From: JBOHWJ01 sp050736615
GTDB lineage: Bacteria; Desulfobacterota; Binatia; Binatales; Binataceae
DNA length: 17,389 bases
Assembly: GCA_050736615.1 (NCBI GenBank)
Contig: JBOHWL010000217.1
Coordinates: 1-17,389, forward strand
Direction of reading: 5' to 3'
The notes beneath the pieces were generated by a model. That model saw only the letters and a list, made by a program, of their open reading frames with translations. It did no database searches and was not told the origin of the DNA. Below are positions 7,519 to 14,742 of the stretch, one piece after another. The translations under genes were made by a program, and so were the position numbers. Numbering within the stretch: the first letter of the stretch is position 1; every line of letters starts with the position of its first letter.

Positions 7519-7550
7519 CATCCGGGATTTCTCGTCGCGCTCGGAATGAC
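7519..7550. repeat. Possible interspersed intergenic element (GTCATTCCGAGCG type)
   Basis: In the 287-bp gap upstream of the hydrolase operon, the minus strand reads GTCATTCCGAGCGCGACGAG followed by AAATCCCGGATG. It resembles a short sequence I recall from non-coding parts of many unrelated bacterial genomes, which gives spurious peptides like CHSERSEESR when translated; here the peptide would be CHSERDEKSR. I treat it as a dispersed element rather than coding. Only one copy is in this window, so its repeat status cannot be shown here. Confidence 0.4.
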
Positions 7551-7582
7551 AAAAGGTATCGCTTACAGCTCCTTCGTTCGTT

Positions 7583-8818
7583 TCACTCGCTGGCGTCCGC
7601 CGGGCTTGTATGTTTGAGCAACACGCCATCCGTATAAAGCCCCGCTATCGCCGTATCCTCCAACCCGAGCATCTCGCGCAAAATCGTCTCGTTGTCCTGG
7701 CCGACGCTGGACGCCTTGAGCTCCGTCGACACCTGCCAGTCCGAGAATCTGACCGGCATGCCCGGCAAATCGAATTCGCCCAGCCGCGGGTCATGCGTGC
7801 GGCGCACCGTGCGGCGCTCGCGCAAATGCGGATGGGCCATCGCTTCCTCCAGGGACAGCACCGGTCCGCACGGCACCCGCTCCTTGTCAAGCGCGGCCAC
7901 GGCGCTATCACGGTCCGGAAAAGTCGCGAGCCAAGTCTCGATAATTTCCTTCATCGCCGCGTTATTGCGGACTCGGCGGCCGTTGCTCTTGAAACGGTCA
8001 TCACTGACCAGCTCCGGACGCCCCATCGCACGGCATAGGCGCGGGAATTCATGCTGCTGCACCAGCAACATGATATAGCCGCCATTGGCCTTGAACACGC
8101 CCGAAGGACTGCCGGTCGGATGCTGCGAGCCGTTGCGCCGGGGCTTGAAACTCTCCTTGCGAATCGACAGCACCGGCACGCACAGCTCGTGCATATGAAA
8201 ATAGGTATCCAGCAGCGAAGCGTCGATATACTGCCCCTTGCCCGTCCGCGTCGCGTTGAGCAGAGCGAAGCCCACCGCCATCGCGGCGGCCACGCCGGTC
8301 GAAACGTCACCGATCGCCATGGTCGGGATGATCGGCGGGCGGTCGGGTTCGCCCAGCAAATCGGTGACACCCGCGAACGAGGCGCCGATAAAATCGTATC
8401 CCGGACGATTGCTCAGCGGCCCGGTCTGGCCGGTGGCCGACACCGAGCACATGACCAACTTCGGATTGAGCCGGCTGAGCGCGTCATAACCAAACCCCAT
8501 TTGCGCGATAACGCCGGGAGCGAAATTCTCCACCACGACGTCGATTTTAGGGATCATTCGCAGCAGCAGTTCCTTGGCGCGCGGATTGTGAAGGTCAACG
8601 CCAAGGCTGCGTTTGCTATGGTCGTGCTGAAAATAGTAGGTCGACATGCCGTCCTTCATCAGGCCCATCTGGCGCACGTGGTCGCCCTCGAGCGAGCGTT
8701 CGACCTTGATCACATTGGCGCCAAGCTCGCCCAGAATCCGGGTGCAAGTCGGTCCCGCGACATAATGGGTGAAATCGAGAACGTGATATCCCGTCAACAT
8801 CAGTGCCTGCTGCTGCAT
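7583..8818 (-). CDS. Family III CoA-transferase (CaiB/BaiF, formyl-CoA transferase-like)
   Basis: A 411-residue class III CoA-transferase, which moves CoA between carboxylic acids through an aspartyl-CoA mixed anhydride. The N-terminal LDFTHYVAGPTCTRILGELG and GANVIKVER motifs are typical, as are NFAPGVIAQMGFGYD, SVSATGQTGP and PGYDFIGASFAG. The catalytic Asp is Asp171 in AIGDVSTGVAAA. The length is normal for a full subunit; these proteins form interlocked dimers. GGAGGG stands 6 nt before the ATG, fixing the start. The gene lies upstream of the hydrolase/flavoprotein unit on the same strand, 287 bp away, so it may be separately transcribed. It may activate an acid made by that unit, after which the crotonase-like protein could act; this is inference. 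The acid substrate cannot be named. Confidence 0.93.
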   Translation of the reverse strand: MQQQALMLTGYHVLDFTHYVAGPTCTRILGELGANVIKVERSLEGDHVRQMGLMKDGMSTYYFQHDHSKRSLGVDLHNPRAKELLLRMIPKIDVVVENFAPGVIAQMGFGYDALSRLNPKLVMCSVSATGQTGPLSNRPGYDFIGASFAGVTDLLGEPDRPPIIPTMAIGDVSTGVAAAMAVGFALLNATRTGKGQYIDASLLDTYFHMHELCVPVLSIRKESFKPRRNGSQHPTGSPSGVFKANGGYIMLLVQQHEFPRLCRAMGRPELVSDDRFKSNGRRVRNNAAMKEIIETWLATFPDRDSAVAALDKERVPCGPVLSLEEAMAHPHLRERRTVRRTHDPRLGEFDLPGMPVRFSDWQVSTELKASSVGQDNETILREMLGLEDTAIAGLYTDGVLLKHTSPADASE

Positions 8819-8847
8819 ACGTAACCCTCCGAGTTCCGCTAGTCTCT

Positions 8848-8983
8848 TGAACGCACCTCGCGGACTCGCTTACTCGCTTCGCTTGCGGCTCCACTACTGT
8901 CCCTGAACGCACCGCGCGGACAGTCAGTCCTTAACGCAGCTCGCGGACTCACCTGCTCGACCCGCGCAGTAGCGCTCCACTAG
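8848..8983. repeat. Cluster of degenerate direct repeats upstream of the CoA-transferase gene
   Basis: Three related copies of a roughly 20-nt unit occur here: tgaacgcacctcgcggactc at 8848-8867, tgaacgcaccgcgcggacag at 8904-8923, and ttaacgcagctcgcggactc at 8931-8950. The first and third are followed by related sequences, gcggctccactac (8885-8897) and agcgctccactag (8971-8983). A 12-nt core, cgcggactcgct, recurs inverted at 14818-14829. The block lies in the gap between the small winged-helix gene and the CoA-transferase start. It may be a regulator-binding array or a genomic repeat family; the sequence cannot separate these. Confidence 0.5.
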
Positions 8984-9100
8984 CGTCGCAATCATACAAA
9001 TGTTCGGCGCCAACTGTCCATTGAAGGGTCGGCGCGCCATGAAGCGGGTTTCGGTTGACCTCGCCGAGAAGCTGGAGAGTCGCGCTCTAAGAAAATTGCC

Positions 9101-9337
9101 TCACTCCAAGTCAGGCAGGTGGTCGCGCGAGATAAGCAGGCGAAGTGATCGTCCTCGGCCGGAGGTCCTTTCAACCAAACCATTGGCCGCCAAGGTTAAA
9201 ACCGTCGCGTGCACGGAAGGCGCCGTGCCGAAATATGTCTGCATGTTGGCCTCCGACGACGCCCGGCCATTCACCTTCATATAGTGATGAATGAACGCGA
9301 GGTACTGGCCTTGCTTGTGGGTGTAAGGCTCATTCAC
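9101..9337 (-). CDS. Small winged-helix DNA-binding protein (LexA N-terminal domain-like), GTG start
   Basis: A 78-residue protein consisting only of a winged helix-turn-helix like the LexA DNA-binding domain. YTHKQGQYLAFIHHY corresponds to LexA's first helix, SSEANMQTYFG to helix 2, SVHATVLTLAANGLVE to the recognition helix region, and RTSGRGRSLRLL to the wing. There is no C-terminal Ser-Lys protease domain, so it cannot self-cleave in an SOS response. The natural end at ISRDHLPDLE resembles stand-alone homologs I recall in other bacteria, so this is not simply a truncated LexA. The start is the GTG at 9337, the only start codon before an in-frame stop. No good ribosome site precedes it, which lowers certainty about the start. 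Its targets could include the repeat block just downstream; that is inference. Confidence 0.7.
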   Translation of the reverse strand: MNEPYTHKQGQYLAFIHHYMKVNGRASSEANMQTYFGTAPSVHATVLTLAANGLVERTSGRGRSLRLLISRDHLPDLE

Positions 9338-9416
9338 AGGGGCACGTCGATTTTCAACCCCTGACCGTGATTGTCAAAGGCTGGGGCAACAGAACAGCGC
9401 ACCCATTGTCCGATTC

Positions 9417-9443
9417 CTCCCCGTTGTTGACGCGGGGGGAGGA
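9417..9443. other. GC hairpin in a 155-bp gene-free gap
   Basis: The sequence cctccccgttgttgacgcgg is followed by ggggagg, giving a 7-bp stem (cctcccc with ggggagg) around a 13-nt loop, between the permease stop and the winged-helix gene. On the minus strand it follows the permease by about 50 nt but lacks a downstream T-run. It could be a weak transcription end; otherwise I see nothing in this gap. Confidence 0.3.
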
Positions 9444-9492
9444 TTAAAAGAGGGGGTGCCGGCGGTCAAGGCACGTTGCTCATCATCGATGC

Positions 9493-11184
9493 TCAATCAT
9501 AGAGGCGCGAGGCGCCGGCCAGACCGATCACCAGATAGATCACGCCCAAGCCGGCCGCGGCGAGGCACGGCCACACCACGGCGGCGACAGGCAATTGGCG
9601 GATCATCAGATCGTTGAACGCGCGCATTGACCAACTCGTGGGTACACTGAGCGCGACCGCGCGCATCCACGGCGGTTCGAAATCGATCGGCCACCAACAT
9701 CCGCCAATCGCCGACATCGCCATCGCGACCACCGCGCCCACCGGCATGACCGAGTCATGCGTGCGCGCAATGCACGCGATGAGCAGGCCGAACGCCACGG
9801 CGGCGAATGAAATCGCGGCGGCGGGCGCGAGCAAGCTTACGGGCGACGGACCCAACGAAACGCCGAAGAGCCACCAGCCGATCACGAACAGCACTATCAA
9901 TTGGGCCAATCCCACCAGGAAACGTGACAGCAGCTTGCCGATCAAAATGGCGGAAAAGGGCGCGCCGCTCGCGCGGAGGCGCCGCAGTGTGCCCCAATCA
10001 CGTTCATCGATCAGGCCCAGCGAAATCCCCATCAGCATGCCGATCAGCAAGAACGTGATGCCGAAGCCGGGAACGTACTGGTCAAATGCGTTCACCCGCG
10101 CGCCGCGCCGCTGGTTGATCCCCAGTTCGCGCCATCCGAGCTGGCCCGGCAGCGGCTTCATGGCCGGCGGCGACGCCGGCCTGATGATGGTGTTGAAGCC
10201 GGGAGTGGGCGGCGGTTCAGGCAGCCTGATCTTTATCTGCCGGGGCGGCGATGGCAGCGTGGGTGTAACCGCCGGGAAATCGAGCGGTTTCGCGAGTTCG
10301 GCCAATTGCGCTCGCGGCGGTGCGGGAAATCGCGGGGGTGGCGGAATCGCGTCCGCATGGCGGCCGGCGGCAGCTTTGAGCTGGACGAGCCAGCGATCAA
10401 AATCCCGTTCGCGCGATTGCAATTGCAGCAGGTAATCGCGCAGCGCACTGAGCGCGGCGCGGCGCGGCGCAAGCTCGCTGGTGAAAGTGGATTTGCTTTG
10501 CGCCAGCGCTTGTTCGATCGTCGCGCGCGTCAGCGCCTCACTCCGCTGTTGTTCGGCGAGCAGGCGCTCCTCGAGTTCGCTTTGCGCCCGGTCGCGCGCG
10601 CGCCGGAGTTGCTTGCTATAAGCCTGCGCGCTGGCTTGAAGCGCCGACAATTGCGCGTTCAGATGTTCAAGGCCGGCACGCAACGCGACTGCCTGGGCGT
10701 CCAGTTGCCGCTGCGCCTGGTCGCGGGCGTGTGCGTTAATCGCCGCGCATAATTTGCTCAGCCGCAGTTCGATCGCGTTGGCCTCCAGCCGTTTGACTGG
10801 ATCAACATAGAGCGTCAGGTGCATTGGATGGCCCGCCTTGAGCGCGTCGCTGGTGCCGGCGGGAATCAGCACGGCCAGCGGCGCCGCCTGGGCGCTTTCG
10901 AGCATGCGGCGTGCGCTCGTCAGATCGGCGCTCTCATAAATCCTGAGCGCGTGCTGGCGGCGCAGCGCGGCGAGCACAGCCTGGCCGACCGCACCATCGT
11001 CGCGATTAATCACCGGAATCAGATAGGTGCCTGCGCGCGTATGAGCGCCGTAAATGCCGCCTAGGGAAAAACCCGCCACGGCGATGATCACGATGGGGGC
11101 TAGCAGCAGCATGAAGGCGCCGGTCCGGTCCTGCAAAAGCAGGCGGAATTCGTTCTGAAAGACCAGCCAGATCGCGCGGAGCAT
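9493..11184 (-). CDS. ABC-2 type transporter permease with an unusually large coiled-coil and proline-rich loop
   Basis: A 563-residue inner-membrane protein. One hydrophobic segment lies at residues 24-44, then a soluble region to about 370, then five more segments near 373-393, 420-443, 452-473, 478-497 and 533-556. This is the six-helix ABC-2 layout (YhgE/YbhR-like), with the large region expected on the periplasmic side. Family members are commonly 370-400 residues, with a loop of about 150. Here the loop is about 325, with a long Ala/Gln/Arg-rich heptad-like stretch (about 135-275) and a proline-rich stretch (about 280-346). LIDERDWGTLRRLRASG at 391-407 matches the cytoplasmic coupling segment of the family. 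GAGGG lies 6 nt before ATG 11184. No ATP-binding subunit lies within the window, although such permeases need one. The cargo is unknown. Confidence 0.87.
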   Translation of the reverse strand: MLRAIWLVFQNEFRLLLQDRTGAFMLLLAPIVIIAVAGFSLGGIYGAHTRAGTYLIPVINRDDGAVGQAVLAALRRQHALRIYESADLTSARRMLESAQAAPLAVLIPAGTSDALKAGHPMHLTLYVDPVKRLEANAIELRLSKLCAAINAHARDQAQRQLDAQAVALRAGLEHLNAQLSALQASAQAYSKQLRRARDRAQSELEERLLAEQQRSEALTRATIEQALAQSKSTFTSELAPRRAALSALRDYLLQLQSRERDFDRWLVQLKAAAGRHADAIPPPPRFPAPPRAQLAELAKPLDFPAVTPTLPSPPRQIKIRLPEPPPTPGFNTIIRPASPPAMKPLPGQLGWRELGINQRRGARVNAFDQYVPGFGITFLLIGMLMGISLGLIDERDWGTLRRLRASGAPFSAILIGKLLSRFLVGLAQLIVLFVIGWWLFGVSLGPSPVSLLAPAAAISFAAVAFGLLIACIARTHDSVMPVGAVVAMAMSAIGGCWWPIDFEPPWMRAVALSVPTSWSMRAFNDLMIRQLPVAAVVWPCLAAAGLGVIYLVIGLAGASRLYD

Positions 11185-11498
11185 CGCGGACCCTCAGCGC
11201 ACCGAAGCCGGCTTGGACCAGCGCTGACTTGGCGCGTTGCTGTTGATCAACACCTGTCCAATGCACCACGAGCCGCACGTGGCAGGCAACCGGTTGCGCG
11301 CGGGCGGCCATGCTATGACACGAAAACTGCCCGCTAGCCGCCGCTTGGTATTCCGGCGACGGGGGAAAAGGTTGCGTGGGCTCGGAACAATCGCGGGGTT
11401 GTTGCCAGGCTTCTCGCGCACGCTTTTGATGATAGCATTCAGGCGCGCGCGACCGCGCGCGCCAGCCCTCGCGATTTTTCAGGAGACCACCGACAAAA
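11185..11498. promoter_or_regulatory. Divergent 314-bp gap between permease and polyketide synthase genes
   Basis: This gene-free stretch must hold the promoters of both divergent genes. Open frames across it on either strand look like noise and match nothing I recognise. The only distinct structures are the GC palindrome at 11442-11463 and an AGGAG at 11481-11485, 13 nt before the polyketide synthase ATG, a rather long spacing. No convincing -35/-10 pair was found by eye. Confidence 0.45.
11442..11463. promoter_or_regulatory. Perfect 10-bp GC palindrome upstream of the type III PKS gene
   Basis: The sequence ggcgcgcgcg-ac-cgcgcgcgcc is a perfect inverted repeat ending 35 nt before the polyketide synthase ATG. 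It could be an operator, a leader hairpin (9-bp stem with a gacc loop), or a consequence of alternating CG in a GC-rich genome. Its place between the divergent genes makes a regulatory role reasonable but unproven. Confidence 0.35.
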
Positions 11499-12548
11499 AT
11501 GAAAATAATCAGCGCCGCCAGTGCGCTTCCCGCTCACGTTTACAGTCAGGAAGTGATCACGGAGGCGTTTAAACGGCATTGGTCCGGCAAACTGCCAAAC
11601 GCGGGATTGCTCGAACGATTGCACGCCCGTGTCGGCGTGCGTCAGCGCCATCTGGCGTATCCGATGGAACAATACGCCGCCTTCGAAAATTTTGGCCAGA
11701 CCAACCGCGCCTGGATGGAAGCGGCGGAGGAAATCGGCGCGGCCGCACTTGACGGCGCCTTGCGCCGCGCGGGGCTTGAGCGCGACGCCTTGAGCGCTTT
11801 GTTTATGGTTTCGATTACCGGGATTGCGAGCCCATCGCTCGACGCCCGCTTGATCAACCGGATGGGCCTGCGGACGGATCTCAAGCGCACGCCGATCTTC
11901 GGTCTGGGATGCGTCGGTGGTGCCACCGGGCTTACGCGCGCCGCCGATTACGTGCGCGCCTATCCGTCGCAATTCGCCGCCATCCTGTCGGTGGAATTAT
12001 GCTCGCTGACGATCCAGCGTGACGATCATTCGATCGTCAATCTGATCTCGATTGGGCTGTTCGGTGACGGCGCCGTCGCCGCGATTATGGCCGGGGCCGA
12101 GACCGCCTTTAGCGGTCCGCGCGTGGTTGACACGCGTTCGGTATTTTATCCCGGCACCGAGGAAATCATGGGCTGGGACATTTCGGAAAAGGGCTTTCAG
12201 GTGGTGCTCTCGCCGAAACTGCCCGAGCTGATCATTGGCCGCCTGGGCGATGACGTCGACGCCTTTCTGGCGACGCACGAGCTTCAACGCCGCGATATCG
12301 GCAATTGGATAATTCACCCGGGCGGACCCAAGGTGTTGCGCGCGGTTGAACAGGCGCTGGGCTTGCGCGAGCGCGATCTGGAAGTGTCATGGGAGTGCCT
12401 GGCGCGATGTGGCAATCTGTCGTCCGGGTCGGTGCTGATGGTGCTGGAGGAGGTCTTGAATCATCGGCGTCCGGTGGCGGGAACGCCCGCCATGATCATG
12501 GCGATGGGCCCGGGTTTTTGTTCGGAGATGCTGCTGGTGCGCTGGTGA
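11499..12548 (+). CDS. Type III polyketide synthase (chalcone/stilbene synthase family)
   Basis: A 349-residue thiolase-fold homodimeric ketosynthase that extends a CoA starter with malonyl-CoA and cyclises the product. The catalytic triad is visible: Cys138 in IFGLGCVGGATGL, His273 in WIIHPGGPKVL and Asn306 in ARCGNLSSGSV. The C-terminal MGPGFCSEMLLVRW is the usual ending (family GPGFxxE). The length is normal. The N-terminus (IISAASALPAHVYSQEVI) resembles bacterial alkylresorcinol/alkylpyrone synthases more than plant chalcone synthase, suggesting a long-chain acyl starter; this is inference. The usual partners of the Bacillus and Azotobacter type (isoprenylcysteine methyltransferase, FAD hydroxylase) are absent on both sides. 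It is divergent from the ABC-2 permease, a possible exporter of the product or a membrane-remodelling partner. Confidence 0.94.
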   Translation: MKIISAASALPAHVYSQEVITEAFKRHWSGKLPNAGLLERLHARVGVRQRHLAYPMEQYAAFENFGQTNRAWMEAAEEIGAAALDGALRRAGLERDALSALFMVSITGIASPSLDARLINRMGLRTDLKRTPIFGLGCVGGATGLTRAADYVRAYPSQFAAILSVELCSLTIQRDDHSIVNLISIGLFGDGAVAAIMAGAETAFSGPRVVDTRSVFYPGTEEIMGWDISEKGFQVVLSPKLPELIIGRLGDDVDAFLATHELQRRDIGNWIIHPGGPKVLRAVEQALGLRERDLEVSWECLARCGNLSSGSVLMVLEEVLNHRRPVAGTPAMIMAMGPGFCSEMLLVRW

Positions 12549-12630
12549 CGTTCCGGACCAGCCATGCGCACCCCGGGATGATCGACGGCGGCGCACCCTC
12601 GCCTGCTGGAGAAGGCTACGAAATACTACT

Positions 12631-13650
12631 TCAGGTTAGGGCAATCATGTCGTAAACCGGCGGAAGTTTCTCCGCCACCGTCAGGATCCGTTCGTTAGGT
12701 TCGTCAATGCTGATGATCGAACCGTCGCTCAGGGCGGCGTAGAATTCGTGTGCGCCCGGCATCGGTAAAAACCGCATCACCATCCCGCGCGTGCGATACA
12801 TTCCGCCGGCCTCGCCCGCCAAGGGCGTGAAACCGCGGCCCTGATCGGTGCTGCGAAAAATCACCGCGTCGGCGCCGAGCGCGCCCAGCGACCATAACGG
12901 CGGCGGTCCCGCCGCCGCCGCGATATATATGACACCCTCCCCACGGACCATCAGCGGCACCGCGTAACCGCGGCTCAGCCCTTTGACGAACTGCCACGAA
13001 TTGCCGCCGCTGGTGGAGTAATAAAAGCCGCGCCCGGTGGTGGCGTAGAGCCGCCGCGAGTCCGCTGGATCAACCGCGATTGCGTGCACGTCGGGGTGGA
13101 CGCCCTGGCTGAGCGGCTCGAAGCTCAGGCCGCGGTCGCGCGAGCGAAAAATGCCGCCTTCCTCCACCCCGGCATACAGGACATTCGAATGTTGCGGATC
13201 GAAGGCGAAGGCGCGGACGTGGGGAACGTGCGGAGCGGGCGGAAAGGTCCAGCGCTCGCGTCCCGGCATTTTCAAAAACGCGGTGCATTCACTAAAGCCG
13301 CGCCCACCGTCAAGGCTATGCATGACGCGCGCGTGGGACGTGCCAATAAAAACTTCGCCCGGCACGTCGGGCGCGGTCGCGACCGCCCACACGTCCTCGT
13401 CGCGCATCAGCCCCGGCGTGACGTCCTGCCAGGCGCGGCCACCGTCGGCCGACCGCGCCAGCGAGCCCTTGCCGCGCGCGCTGCCCATCTGGGGGTTATG
13501 CACCGAGCCGGCGTAAAGCAAATTAGGGTCGGCGCAATCGCGCGCCAGGCACCAGACCGACGAGGGCACGGCGAGCACCATGAGCGGCGTGGCCGCCCGC
13601 TCGGGATTGAGAATTACGATCCCTTTGGCAGTGCCGACACACAGCCGCAT
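12631..13650 (-). CDS. BNR/Asp-box repeat beta-propeller protein (sortilin/sialidase-like fold)
   Basis: A 339-residue repeat protein. Five degenerate Asp-box motifs (S-x-D-x-G-x-x-W/F) are visible: RSADGGRAW near 66, HSLDGGRGF near 111, RSRDRGLSF near 169, YSTSGGNSW near 211 and RSTDQGRGF near 266. Each sits in a blade with a preceding DPxxxxxLYAG-type strand (for example DPNLLYAGSV, DPQHSNVLYAGV, DPADSRRLYATT). This predicts a six- or seven-bladed propeller. No signal peptide is visible, although most Asp-box proteins are secreted, so it may be cytoplasmic. Catalytic residues of sialidases are not recognisable; a glycosidase role is not supported. GGAGG lies 7 nt before the ATG. It is convergent with the polyketide synthase and lies 164 bp downstream of the formyltransferase gene on the same strand. 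Function unknown, likely protein or ligand binding. Confidence 0.85.
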   Translation of the reverse strand: MRLCVGTAKGIVILNPERAATPLMVLAVPSSVWCLARDCADPNLLYAGSVHNPQMGSARGKGSLARSADGGRAWQDVTPGLMRDEDVWAVATAPDVPGEVFIGTSHARVMHSLDGGRGFSECTAFLKMPGRERWTFPPAPHVPHVRAFAFDPQHSNVLYAGVEEGGIFRSRDRGLSFEPLSQGVHPDVHAIAVDPADSRRLYATTGRGFYYSTSGGNSWQFVKGLSRGYAVPLMVRGEGVIYIAAAAGPPPLWSLGALGADAVIFRSTDQGRGFTPLAGEAGGMYRTRGMVMRFLPMPGAHEFYAALSDGSIISIDEPNERILTVAEKLPPVYDMIALT

Positions 13651-13779
13651 CCGAACACCTCCGCCCGCGTCCGCTTCGACCCTCGCTACGCCAATTGCCA
13701 GCGTATCATGGCCAAATCGAATAGACGCACTTTCAACCTGATCTTAACGTCAGCTATGAGTCAGTTCCAGCTATTTTCA

Positions 13780-13799
13780 CGCGGCGTCTTGGCGCCGCG
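13780..13799. other. 7-bp hairpin between the formyltransferase and propeller genes
   Basis: cgcggcg-tcttgg-cgccgcg gives a 7-bp stem with a 6-nt loop, just past the formyltransferase stop (13815) in the direction of transcription. It is followed on the minus strand by TGAAAATAG, not a T-run, so it is a poor intrinsic terminator. It may still limit readthrough into the propeller gene. Confidence 0.3.
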
Positions 13800-13814
13800 C
13801 CAGTCTATCGTGGG

Positions 13815-14729
13815 CTATACTAAGCGCGTGCCGATGGGCGGGCGCAGTCCCAGTTCCGCCGGTGCGATTTTCTTCACGCTTGGCTCCAAGCGCACGCGCC
13901 GCACGAGCATCGTCGCATCGCGTAACCCAAGCCGCATGCCGATATCGTCGAGGGCAATGATGGTGCCGGGCGCGCCGTCAGTGCCGCCCTGTTCCAGGGC
14001 CGCCTCGTACAGCCGGATGCGTTCGCCGCCAAGTTGCGCGTAAGCACCGGGCTGCGGATCGCAGCCGCGTACGAGATTATAAATCTCGCTGGCGGGACGA
14101 CTGAAGTCGAGCCGCGCGTGCTCGTCGCGGCAGGGTGGTTCGTAACTCGCGAGGCGCTCGTCCTGCGCGAGCGCGGGAGCCTTGCCGGCCTTGATCAAAT
14201 CGATCGCGGCCAGCATCGTCTCGAGACCCAGCGGGAACAAGGAATTGAAATAGAGCGAACCGGTGGTGTCGGCCGCTCCGATGGGCACGCGGCGTTGAAT
14301 TAAAATCGGTCCGGTGTCGATGCCTCTGTCGGGCCAGAACCAAGTCACCCCGGTTTCACTATCACCCTGAATGATCGCCCAGTTGATCGCGCTGGCGCCG
14401 CGATGGCGCGGCAGGATTGAGGGATGAAAGCAGATCGACTTATGCCTTGGCGCGTAGAGGATGCGCTCGGGCACGATAGTGGTGACGAAGGCCATGATCG
14501 CAAGGTCGGCGTTGAGCGCCTTGAACTGCTCGAACGCGGCGTCGGAGCGGAACGAGGCGGGCTGACTCAGCGGCAGCTTGAGTGCGACCGCTTTGCTCTT
14601 GAGCGGATCGGGGCGTCCCGACGGCGGGTCCGGCGGTGCGAATACGTGGACAATTTCCTCGCCGCGCGCGTGCAGCATTTCGAGTGCTTTTTCGGCAAAA
14701 GCCGCCTGTCCAATCAACGCGATACGCAC
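13815..14729 (-). CDS. 10-formyltetrahydrofolate-dependent formyltransferase/hydrolase family protein (Fmt- and ALDH1L1-N-domain-like), GTG start
   Basis: A 304-residue protein with a formyl-transferase N-domain (about 1-190) and a C-terminal OB-like domain (about 205-300). HPSILPRHRGASAINWAII (102-120) and FWPDRGIDTGPILIQ (131-145) match the folate-binding catalytic region. The likely catalytic residues are His102 and Asp138. The essential Asn of methionyl-tRNA formyltransferase (N-x-H) is replaced by Cys100. In this and in HPSILPRHRGASAINW it looks more like the hydrolase domain of 10-formyl-THF dehydrogenase (ALDH1L1) than housekeeping Fmt. No aldehyde dehydrogenase domain is attached. It could hydrolyse 10-formyl-THF or formylate an unidentified amine. 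The GTG start is preceded by GGAGG at 8 nt. Confidence 0.86.
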   Translation of the reverse strand: MRIALIGQAAFAEKALEMLHARGEEIVHVFAPPDPPSGRPDPLKSKAVALKLPLSQPASFRSDAAFEQFKALNADLAIMAFVTTIVPERILYAPRHKSICFHPSILPRHRGASAINWAIIQGDSETGVTWFWPDRGIDTGPILIQRRVPIGAADTTGSLYFNSLFPLGLETMLAAIDLIKAGKAPALAQDERLASYEPPCRDEHARLDFSRPASEIYNLVRGCDPQPGAYAQLGGERIRLYEAALEQGGTDGAPGTIIALDDIGMRLGLRDATMLVRRVRLEPSVKKIAPAELGLRPPIGTRLV

Positions 14730-14737
14730 CGGGTTTA

Positions 14738-14742
14738 CCTCC
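14738..14742 (-). promoter_or_regulatory. Ribosome binding site supporting the GTG start of the formyltransferase gene
   Basis: GGAGG on the minus strand, 8 nt before GTG 14729. It matches the family N-terminus MRIALIG, so the rare start codon looks real. Confidence 0.7.

Noticed and set aside
7304..7629. Short open frames in the gap upstream of the hydrolase operon (plus 7304-7549, minus 7405-7629)
   Set aside because: No ribosome site or family similarity; the minus frame translates the interspersed element and runs into the CoA-transferase gene.
8848..8983. CRISPR array
   Set aside because: Repeats are degenerate, unevenly spaced and only three in number, with no cas genes in the window.
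9000..9284. 94-residue plus-strand open frame opposite the LexA-like gene
   Set aside because: Lys/Arg-rich with no motif, whereas the opposite strand has clear winged-helix similarity.
11237..11572. 111-residue plus-strand open frame before the polyketide synthase
   Set aside because: No domain, Arg-rich composition, and it overlaps the polyketide synthase start in another frame.
13084..14043. 319-residue plus-strand open frame across two minus-strand genes
   Set aside because: It spans the intergenic gap and antisense coding of two recognisable genes without any motif.
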